From: Chlamydomonas reinhardtii
Taxonomy: Eukaryota > Chlorophyta > Chlorophyceae > Chlamydomonadales > Chlamydomonadaceae
DNA length: 64,000 nt
Assembly (NCBI RefSeq): GCF_000002595.2
Contig: NC_057020.1
Span: 2,336,567 to 2,400,566 of the forward strand
Reading direction: 5' to 3'
The notes under the pieces are model-generated. The model ran no database searches. It saw nothing but the letters and a program-made list of their open reading frames with translations, and had not been told where the DNA came from. Each line of letters opens with the position of its first letter. The first letter of the stretch is position 1. Positions 22,555 to 31,844 of the stretch are shown piece after piece. A program made the translations under genes and the position numbers.

Positions 22555-23940
22555 TGCTCCGAACTTGCGGCCCTAGTAATCAAACAAAGAGTCTTGACTG
22601 TACATATTGCTACCTCGCCGGTCTGCCTGTCAGACGACGGCAGGGAAGTTAGGGTGCAGGGTGCACCGATTGCCCACCGCCGTACTTTTGCACAACACCT
22701 TCCCGGTGCCAGCGGGCCCCAAAGGGTGACCGCTGGTGGCTGCTTGGATGATTACTCACTTATGCGGCTTGCGTGGCTTAATCAGACGCCATAGAATGCC
22801 ACCATCTATACCCAACTCCCGTGATTGCGTTGCGTGTGCCATCGCGTGCTAGCTCGAGCCGAACTCCGGCCCTGCGCCATAAGTGCGCCCACTGCCGACT
22901 ACGTCCTGTCTCTGTTCTAAGTCCTTCCACCATTCGCCACGTCAGCTGCAACGGGACTGGCCCTGAAGGCTTGTGCCGGTTGTCCGCCCTCTCACTGGCA
23001 ATCGTGCGATGGCCTTACACCCTGGCACGTGGCAGGCAGTTGGTGAGGCTGAGCGCCTTGTGCAGGTGGGTTTTTCGTGCCCCCCTGTCTACTGCTTCTC
23101 CTGCTACTATGGGTGCGTTGACCCCGATGAGTCCGCGACGTGGGCGACATAGGACACCATGGACTCCGAAAGTTAGGACATTGCATCCACAAGAACTTCC
23201 TGACTTGAGATGCGCTGCATGATGCATGACGTCTCGTGTTGGGGCACTGCTGCGACGCTACATGCTTGCGTCTGAGTCGGCCTATGTGCCGCGCCCCCGG
23301 CAAGGGCACCCCCGACCGTGCCCCCGACCTTGCAATTGCCCCGGGTTGGGTTCCCCGCAACCATGAGTCCCACCAAGTGCAGCCATCAGCCTGGCGTGAG
23401 GCTTCTGGTGTGCATGTCTGAACGATACCCTATGACGGCCGTCCCCCACACAGTCGGAACGATACCTTATGACGGAAGTCCCCCACACCAGATGGTAACG
23501 CATCGACGGCCGGTCAGACTTCCGCGCGAGCGCTGCCCACCTAAAGTGCGATGCATGCAGGATACCTTGTGTTAGCACGCGCAAAACCGCAGGTATTTCA
23601 AGGTAGGAGGCGCACACACGAAGGCAGTAACCGCGTACGGACGACCCCAGTAGTGCAGCCCGGGTGAGGAACCGCGGACGACGTGAACCCAATAGTCCAA
23701 ACCTTATAGACTTTTGAGCTACACGCTGCAAGACCAGGCTACACAATCGCCAGGTCCTAGAAGCAGCGTAGCGTTTGGTCGGGGCAGATTTGTGGGCAAA
23801 TTCCGACCCCTGTCGACTCGATTTCCAGAAGTAATATTGGAGGTTGGGGATAGACGTGAACGTCGCCACTAGGAACTCAACTTTGGACCGACGACCGGAG
23901 GTAGACCGTTCTTGGGTAACGGCGCTACTGACATCGGCCG
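22555..23940. other. Intergenic between two divergent secreted-protein genes
   Basis: No exon is recognised. A tandem direct repeat of about 37 bp occurs at 23420-23456 and 23457-23493 (GAACGATACC-TATGACGG, then GTCCCCCACAC), with several differences. The 1.4-kb length suggests one promoter for each neighbour rather than a compact shared one. Confidence 0.55.
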
Positions 23941-25853
23941 ATGGAGCCTCGGACGTTAACGTGGCTGGCCCTTTTAGGGCTAGCCTGTTACGCGGCGACA
24001 GCAACAGCGAGTGAGTCGAAACTCAGGGCGTAGTGCTGTGAGTTTGTCAGGACTGCCTTCCCCACAAGTTCTGGGTGGAACCGGCACGCGCCGGGCGGGG
24101 AAAGCCAAGGCAGTAACCGCAAAGAGGGGTGACTGGGTCGCTTGCAGCCGGCCCTAGCTAGCGCAAGCCTAGACGCCAATCTCGCACATTTCTCAATTCC
24201 CCCATCGTCCTGCCCGCAGCTGCACCTCGTGTCCTGCTGTACAACAGCAGTCGTGTGGTGGCTTCCTCTCTCCGAACGGACCTGATTATGGGAGTGATGG
24301 GCGAGGTGCCGGGCGTGTCCATACACACCACCAAGGCCCAGCCCTACCTACACGAGCTGTCCGCCTTCTCGGCTTATGTCATTCCCGCCAATGACAAGAT
24401 GCCGTACCTGGATGCCGAGGACGCCGCTTTCAACCTGTGGAAGCCTCTGGAGCTGCGCGAGTACGTGCAGGCCGGCGGCTCTCTGATCCTGCTGGATGGG
24501 TCCACCGGCCACAACCCGCGCCCCGGCTCCAGCGGCAACAGCTTCACAGGCAAGTGACGCAGTCTTGAGGCTTCATGTTTGGCACATCTAAAGAAGCACT
24601 CATGCTTGAGCAGAGGAGGCAGGGAAAGCACCCGCCAGACAGAGCCTGCCGCAAGCATACCGGACCAAAGCCCTGACCCTGTTTCTCACCCTGCCTGTTT
24701 CCCATCCCATCCCCAACCCCCACCCCGCAGGCATGCTGGACCTGCTGCTGGGCTCTGAGGGCGCGGCGCACTGCAAGGGCTACCTGTACGGCCGCGATCT
24801 GCCCATGTACCTGCGCCTCAGCGACCAGGGCGCGCTGGGAAACATACACACGCCCATCATGGTGCGTGCGTGGGAGTGTGGGGCGAGGGGCGTGTTGTGT
24901 ATGCGTGTGCGTGTGTGAGAGAAAACGGACAAAGACGTGACTCCGAATATCTAAGGTGCTTTGCACAGCGCGTAGGTATGAGGACAAGCCAGCGTGGGAA
25001 AGCAGAAGCACCTAGCAAGGCACGCAAGTCGCGCGTCCCACGCCCCTGCAATCGCAAACGTACGCTCCCTGCCTGTACCGCCCACCGTTCTCGCTGTCCT
25101 TTTCCCGCCGCGCAGGTCAAGCCCAACCGCGGCCTGTCGGGAATGACCTGCACCGGCGAGCAGCCCGGAGAGCCCATCTACAGCGGGCGCGCGGACGGCA
25201 GCGCGGATGCCGGCCTGTCCGCCGCCCGGCTGTGGCACGTGGGACAGGGCCGCATTATCTGGATCGGCTCTTCATACACCATGCCTAAGATCAGGGCTTT
25301 CCGGGAGGTGCTGACCGGCGCTATTGTTGACAGCCAGTTTCCGGACACCGCCCCAACTCGCTCGCCTCCTCCATCGCCGCCGCCGGCGAAGGCATCACCG
25401 CCGCCGCCGCGCCCGCCCCCGCCAGCGAAGGCATCGCCACCGCCCTCGCCCCCGCCCCCGCGCCCTCCCCCGCCTTCGCCGCCTCCCCCTCCCGCTCGCT
25501 CGCCCCCTCCTACCCCTCCCCGGTCCCCCCCGCCCCCGCCTCCACGCTCTCCCCCTCCTCCTCCTCCTACCCGCTCTCCACCTCCTCCTCCACCCCTGAG
25601 GTCGCCTCCCCCCTCGCCACCGCCTCCGCCCCGCCGCCCGCCACCCCCTCCCCAGCGCTCTCCTTCCCCGCCGCCCCCCATCAAGTATCTACACACAGAC
25701 CCACCTCCCACTGACTTCGTCACGAACCCGCCGCCGGATTGGATCCAGCCGCCGCCGCTTGAGGACTGGAGCCCACCGCCTGTCAAGAAGGCGCCGCCAC
25801 CCCGGCCGCCGCCACCTCGGAACGCGGGCCGCCGCCTCCGCCGCCAGCAATAA
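23941..25853 (+). CDS. Secreted protein with N-terminal globular domain and proline-rich C-terminus
   Basis: Exons 23941-24010, 24220-24549, 24731-24861 and 25116-25853 give 422 residues. Residues 1-23 (MEPRTLTWLALLGLACYAATATA) are a signal peptide confined to exon 1. Residues ~25-250 are globular: APRVLLYNSS, then LSAFSAYVIP, REYVQAGGSLILLDGS, and late GQGRIIWIGSSY. The alternation of hydrophobic strands with a YVQAGGSLILLDG turn suggests a class-I glutamine-amidotransferase-like (ThuA/DUF4350-like) fold, an inference only, with no catalytic Cys-His pair evident. Residues ~258-422 are SPPP/PPPP repeats ending in a basic RRLRRQQ, an extensin-like module for the cell wall. Intron 2 has a GC donor (CACAG|GCAAGT) required by the reading phase. 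Confidence 0.82.
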
Positions 25854-26525
25854 GCTCAGGAGTGCCTGCAGTGGCCCCAGCGGCCTTGCGGAAATGGCGT
25901 GACGCTGCTGCTGCCTGGTCCATGCCATGGGCGCTAACGTGTGAACGGGCAACCAAGGTTTAATGAGCGAACAGGATTTATAACGCTGATTTGGAAACCT
26001 CGGAAACCCCAATCAGGAGTGGGCTAGCGCTGGAGGCTGGCGGGGACCCTGTGACGTGCATGATGATTGATTGACTATGCGCTGCGGGAACCGTCAGGTC
26101 CGGAACGAATGCCGGCATAAATAGACCATCTCGGGTGCAATTGGAGCGCCTGTATAAGATTACAAACAACGAATGGTTAGGGATCAGGGCGAAGAGTCAA
26201 AACAGCTGGGCGTGTAACCCCTTGCGGGCTTGGTGAGGCGCTCTCGGGCGTGTGCACTTTTGGGTCAGCGCGAATCATCAAATGACTGCGCACATGTGCA
26301 TGTAATAACCATGAGTAACGAAGCGCTAGCTCGTTGTGTAGTCGGTCGGGAGCACAATCACTCGAGGGACGAGGCCGCCAATCAGGGGTTTGACACGCCG
26401 TGGTGATCCGATGGAGCCCGGCCGATCCTTGATACAGGCATTCCTGTTGCTGAAACGAGTGCTACAGCATCGCCGTTAACGCGCGATTACCAACCAGCAG
26501 AACACAGAAGATACATTTACTCACG
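25854..26525. other. Intergenic, nothing recognised
   Basis: This is the 3' UTR of the proline-rich gene and the upstream region of the DUF1499 gene. A TGTAA, the usual algal polyadenylation signal, occurs at about 26213. Confidence 0.5.
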
Positions 26526-28508
26526 ATGTTGCAGGCGCGGACTCCAGCATGTAAAATGCACCTACATAGTGAGCTTAAATCAGTCCCATGGATTAAAGTC
26601 GGATTGGCGAGCGTCGCAGCAGGGATGACGGGCGCAGCATTGCTGATGTCGCCCCCGGCGCTTGCTATGGACTCTAACCCTTACGAGGACAGCAAGAAGA
26701 CCATCATGCTTGGCGTGACTCAACAGGGGCAAGTACTCGTAAGCTCGGCTGGGGTTCAGGGACCGGGACCAGTAGCAGGTAGGCGGGGGTGTGCTGGTCG
26801 GGGTACGTGGTCGACAGCCATCGTGAGGTCCGGCAGCACTGGCACACCGTGTGTCTGCACCCAATGCTCTCATGCCATCCAGGACCATTCGCGCGTGCCA
26901 GGGCAACGTGAACCCGAACTGCGTGTCCACGGCATCCACTAACGAGGTGGGCTGTATCTAGCTGGGTTTGGAGACCGTGTGTGCAATGGCCTGGCGCAGG
27001 CTGCTGCCGGGAGTCCGCCACACAGCCGTGCAAAGTGCTGAGCTTCGACTGTGGAGCTGCACGCCACTCACGTTTTGTCGCGTGTTGCATGCACGTTGAG
27101 TGCACGATGTACCGGCCCCACCCTGCTTTGCTTCGCGTCGCTGCCCCCGCAGCTGTACACGCCTGCTTGGCGGGCGCCCACACGGACCGCCAAGGAGGCT
27201 GCTGACGTAAGCTACTGGGGGTAATGGGGACTTGACACTTGACCGAATTTAAATACGGACGTGTGTGATGCAGGGCCGGAGCGCTGTCACCACAGCACTT
27301 GGCTGGGACGAACACCTTGGGACCCAGCCTCACCTGCACACCACACCGCTCCCAGCCCCGTTCATGTGTGTTAGGCCACCGCACAGGGAGAGGGTTGACA
27401 TCTTGCCTATGCTGGTGTGTTTGTGTGCGTGTGTGCTGGCAGGTGCTGGAGCGCACAGTGCTGGCGCGCTTCCCGGAGTGGGAGCTAGTGCGCAGCGAGG
27501 AGTTTGAGTTTGGGCAGTACCGGGCCTTCACTGCGCCGTCACTCTTCGGGAAGGACGTCATGGAGTGAGTGAGGGAATGGGTGCGATGGGACAGGGTAAG
27601 GGACGGCTTGGATTAATCCCGTAGTCTGCAGCGTATAACATTATGGAGTGAGTGAGGGAATGGGTCACCAGCACAAAACCGAAGTTCAAGTCAAAATGAG
27701 GGGGCGCGTGGGGCTGGGGCTGGATGCTGGGTAGTCACGTTGACAGCCAATCCCAAACTGACCGAGACCCAAAAGAGGAGGGGGTCGGTGAAGGCATGCG
27801 GATGCCATGGCACACTGGGGCTGGGTCCAGGTGCCTGAGCGGGCGCGGCGCGTGACACAGGCCGCCATGGGCAGTGTTTATGTCGATATGGGCATTCCCG
27901 TATCGCGTACGGCATGCACCCATGCGCACCCGGCTGCTCCTCGCGGCATATGACGTGCAGGTTCCTGATCAAGGACGAGTCGGTGAACAACCGCAACTGG
28001 GAGGGCGACCGGGACGGGCCCTTCGTCACCTACCGCTCCCTCGCGGGTGCGTAGGGGCGCGTGTGCTTCCCTCCCCCCTGCCCTGCGGGCATGCTGCCTG
28101 GTGTCGACCAATGGGGCTGGGTTGGTCACTTTGCCAGCTTCAAGCCCTGCATTAAGAGCAAGGCAGAAGTATGAGGGCCTACTGCGATGCCGCTCTCTTA
28201 CACACGTGTCCACGCGTTTCTAACATGTTCCCGCGATGACAACACTGCTTCTCGTGTTGCTCAGCATCTTGGTTGACGTATTGCCCATGCGGCCATGCCC
28301 CAGCTACCTCAAAGCCGACCGCTGCCGTCGCTCCTGCTCCTGCCCCTGCCACCCTGCTCCGGCGCACGCAGGCAGCGTCAAGTACATCTGGCCCATCCAG
28401 CAGCCAGTGTCGGACCTGGGCGCTCAGAAGACCCGCATGGGAGAGCTGCGGGAGGCGCTGGGCTGGAGGGTGATTGGCTGCGAGCTTATCGAGTGCTACG
28501 ACTACTGA
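26526..28508 (+). CDS. DUF1499-domain protein, probably thylakoid-lumen targeted
   Basis: Six exons, 26526-26728, 26883-26946, 27153-27206, 27443-27564, 27961-28046 and 28372-28508, give 221 residues. The N-terminus combines a short plastid-type leader with a hydrophobic segment (VGLASVAAGMTGAALLMSPPALA) ending in an AxA-like cleavage site before MDSNPYEDSKK, the layout of a lumenal bipartite transit peptide. The body has the DUF1499 hallmarks: NPNCVSTAS near the start, an aromatic LYTPAWR, then EFEFGQYRAF and a late VSDLGAQKTRMGELREALGWRVIGC that corresponds to the family's SDLGxNRxR segment. The function of DUF1499 is unknown. Intron 1 needs a GC donor (CAGGG|GCAAGT), the only phase-compatible site I found. 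Confidence 0.82.
27560..27665 (+). repeat. 23-bp direct repeat carrying a splice donor
   Basis: The sequence starting ATGGAGTGAGTGAGGGAATG at 27560-27582 spans the exon 4 donor of the DUF1499 gene. It is repeated exactly at 27643-27665, inside the intron. Confidence 0.95.
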
Positions 28509-29278
28509 ACAGGACCGTGGCGGCTTGCGTGACACTGGGTCCCGGGCTCCGGGCTGTGCCACTGTGGGATGTGTGGTGTGTGCCCTTGCATGTCATGCTG
28601 GGCCGAGTCGGCACCGCAGCGGGGTCTCTCAGAGTCTCAGCCACGGCGGGGCAGCACAGGATGAGATATTGCAGGGCTGTATGCGCCCAAGGCAGCGGAG
28701 GTGCGGTGCCTGCTGTCGCAGTGTCGGCTGTGTTGCAGAGGCGGTTTGATGTGGGGTTGGCAAGAAAGGCGGACCCGCCTGGTGGCCCGGTGGAACTGAA
28801 AGCCCGTGTTGACCCTAAATACTCTTGCGCTGACGGGAGATTGCATGTTTCTATTACAAAGGGGAGCCATGCGACGACGTAGCCTCGGCTCAATGTTGTG
28901 TGCGCGGTCGGGGCATGCGTGGGGCCAACGGCACAGGCACCCATGTAACGCACAGCCCCGCGCAGTCAGTAGCAATCCCGGGGATTGGGGCGTGGCGACT
29001 ACTCGAGCACAGAAATCCTGACACCATCTCGACTGCCCGACTCAAACGCTGGAAATCTTTGTTCCGCAACGTGGCTGCATCAGTGCCACAGAAAACAGCG
29101 AAGACTCGGAGCGACGCTCTCGCTAGAGCCCAACACACCGCGCAGTCCGCCCTTGCGCCCAGAGAAACACACAAGGACAACTTAGCCCCTGCGCCCAGCT
29201 ATCAGTGCCGACTGATCGTGGCCTGCATCGACGTTTGTTGTAGTCGATATCAGGGGGGGCTCTCCTGGTTGATATGCA
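28509..29278. other. Intergenic downstream of the DUF1499 gene
   Basis: No gene recognised. TGTAA at about 28945 is a candidate polyadenylation signal for the DUF1499 transcript. Confidence 0.45.
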
Positions 29279-29440
29279 TTTTAGCGGGGGGGTCCCCCCT
29301 CAAGCGGGGGGAGGGACACCCTCCCCCCGCAGGCGTGTCGTGCAGCGCGCAGAAGGGGAGGGGGGTGCAGGGGGGAGCCCTCCCCCCGCCAGCGAGCGTA
29401 AGAGGGGGTTCGCCGAGCTGGGTCGCCGAGCGTGCTAAAA
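29279..29440. mobile_element. Candidate small inverted-repeat element, GC-rich (MITE-like)
   Basis: The block begins with TTTTAGC (29279-29285) and ends with its exact complement GCTAAAA (29434-29440). The 162 bp between are strikingly rich in G and C runs that form internal palindromes, such as GCGGGGGGGTCCCCCCT and CCCTCCCCCCGC. The flanks are ordinary or AT-richer sequence. Size, terminal inversion and sharp composition edges fit a non-autonomous DNA element, but no target-site duplication is obvious and the 7-bp termini could be coincidence. Confidence 0.4.
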
Positions 29441-29826
29441 GTTCACAGCACATCGCAACTGTGCATGACTTTGCTCACCGATTATATCAACGGATACAGC
29501 TGCTCGCACATATCGTGTAAGCTTTCATCCCAGCCGATCGGAACGAGCACTCTCTGAAATTCTTGCAAGTGCGCGCTCTGGCAGGCCAGACTGTGTCGCT
29601 AATACATCGCACTGTACGTTATAGCTGCGCGCATTCTCGAGGAAGCCAAGAAAGCGCAGTTACCGGCTTCGTTCATACGCTGCACTCGCTCTCGCGGCCT
29701 GGAAAGAAGATCACGTATACAGGAAGCTGCGAATAATCGATCATGCTAGTTGGTTCGAGCTGAATCGCGCTGTAGCGCAAACGCACCGGGTGCGTCACAC
29801 TTTCCAGGGCATATGTAGATAGCTGG
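29441..29826. other. AT-richer stretch with no recognised feature
   Basis: This 385-bp segment is visibly less GC-rich than its neighbours. No open frame, RNA gene or repeat is identified. Confidence 0.4.
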
Positions 29827-31348
29827 GCTAAATAAGCGCCTCCTGGGTGCCCTCAGCTACCTGCCTCCGGTCACAATCCTACGCCCGGCTGTGCTGGTGC
29901 CAGGGCCCTGGTGCTTTGCACTTCCGCTCTGGGGCAATCCAGTCTTGCCGTGTGCGGCGGGGCTTCAGGCGGGTGGCTTGGAACGTGACTTCCCAGCTCT
30001 CATGGCGCTGCCGGGTCTGCTCACGCTCGGCACGGCAGTGCGGTGCTGGGAGGCGCTGGCCGCGGTGCGCCAGCTGGTGGCTTCCAAGCCGGCTGGTGCG
30101 CTCGGGCCGCGCCTCGCACGTCGCTGCACTATACAGTACAAGCAGTCCGTCCTGCGCCCCATCCTGCGCATTACGGATATGGCGCGCGTGCCGCCGGAGC
30201 TGCAGTCCGGCCCGGATGCTGCTGCCCAATTCTCCGCGCTGCTGGCCCGTGTACCGGCGGCGTGGAGGGTGGCGGCGTCGGCCACATTGCATGCGCCTGG
30301 CGGCGCGGCCTCCGCGCCTCCTGCCCCCCAGGTATGGCTGCTGCTTGCGCAGAGCCTGGGGTGGCGGCATGGCGCGGCTGACGTGCCCTTGCTGACCCTT
30401 ACGGTGAAGCAGGCAACCCAGCTTCAACTTGCGCCTGCGTACGACGCGCTCCGCGTGCGTCACTTGGCCTTCATCCAAGAGGCCTACAGCGGCGCCGCGC
30501 CGCCAGCGGAAGCGATTCATGCGCTGCGGGCGGCCCTGGCGCGGCTGTGGGCTTTGGTGTGGGAGCCGCGACACAAGGAACCGCTCTGGCGTCTGGCAGT
30601 CAATGGGTTCACGGGCTTTGGGATGCTTGCGGCGTGGGCCGCAGATGGACGCGTGGAGAAATGCCCGTGTGGGACTCAGATGACTGCTGGGGCTAGGGCT
30701 CATCACTTCTGGGACTGTGTGGTGGCGGAGGCTCTGCGTGATGTGATGCAGGAGCATGCGAATGTGGACATCACACGGAACCAGTTGTGGTTAGTACAGG
30801 CGCCACCAGGGCTATCGCAGACGGTGTGGGACATCGTGTGCTTGGCTGCTGTGGCGGCCCTGGAATACGGCCGACAGCGCCTTTACGCTTGCCGTGATGC
30901 TGCAGACCGGACTGCGGAGGTTGCTGTTGTGCGGAGGATCGGTGTGGAGGTGATTGCGGACTTCTGGTCACGGCTAGCTGCGTTTGTGAGTCTGCGTCGG
31001 CCTCCGCGCCGCTGGGACCTTGTCCCGAACCAGCACCCATTCCTAGCGTCAGATGATGTTGGAGGGGTTATCTTGGTAGGGCCAACAGCGGACTCGCCAC
31101 CGGCCTCACCCTAGCTTGTCAGCTTAGGGACTCGCATGAGGTAGTCTTATGACGCCGACCCACGGCTTAGGTGAGCAGCGCTAGCGTTTGCGGTGAGCCG
31201 GGCCTGGGGTTCCTCCCCTCTCCGGAGGCGAGGAGCATGGGGGTCATTCGGGGATCTCTCCTCGGGTGAGCGTGCGTGTCTCGTACGTTTTTGGGGCCCT
31301 GGCTAGTCCACGGCTGTCGTCCCACATGTAACCTCTATCAGCTAAATA
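29827..31348 (+). mobile_element. 5'-truncated LINE-like retrotransposon fragment
   Basis: A single open frame runs from about 29819 to the stop at 31112-31114 (about 420 codons from near the 5' junction). It is hydrophobic and Ala/Leu/Trp-rich and contains a Cys-His cluster reading EKCPCGTQMTAGARAHHFWDC. This is like the zinc-binding segment that follows the reverse transcriptase in many non-LTR elements; no reverse transcriptase core is present. The 3' tail at 31295-31344 recurs at 56858-56918, the pattern expected of LINE copies sharing a 3' end. GCTAAATA is found at both borders (29827-29834 and 31341-31348) and may be a target-site duplication, although GCTA also belongs to the tail. The family assignment is inferred. 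Confidence 0.5.
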
Positions 31349-31844
31349 GCACACCCTTGTGTGTCAAATCGCTGTGCTTGATCCGCACCGCGCTGCTTCC
31401 GCAATGAATCAACGTCCCGCCGTGTCGCACGTGTCCAACAATCTGAACGTCATCGTGTGCGACCACCCCGAGCGTGCGGGCGCTGTATGTGCGTGTGGTC
31501 TCGGATGGTAGTGTGTGCTTGTCGAGTGTGGTTCATGCAACTTCCCACTGTCGCAAATCAAAGGAGCTGAATATCTGTTCCCGGGATGACCCCTGCCGCC
31601 ACACGCCTGCGCGGCGTGACCACCTGCCTCGTGCCTGCCTCCTTAATATGAGTCTGTTGGTACAGCCTAGGGCATATCCCTGCGTTAGTTTCCCGAACAC
31701 AGTCTGACAGGCCACGGCAAGGAAAGTTGGTGGATTCCTTCTTGCACTGTCCTAACACCCTGACATCAATCCCTACACCTCTTCTGCTAGCAGTAAGCCA
31801 TACAAGCTGTGTGCACGCTCGAGCGCCACCTTTTTCGGCCAAGC
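31349..31844. other. Intergenic between the LINE fragment and the RING-variant gene
   Basis: No gene recognised. Part of it is expected to be the 3' UTR of the minus-strand gene ending at 31845. Confidence 0.4.

Noticed and set aside
23282-24004. 240-codon minus-strand frame
   Set aside because: It has no splice or family support and overlaps the signal-peptide exon of the plus-strand secreted gene. A long chance frame is plausible at this GC content.
29819-31114. The 29.8-31.1 kb frame as a host gene
   Set aside because: The repeated 3' tail, possible target duplication and zinc-cluster composition fit a retrotransposon fragment better, although this is not certain.
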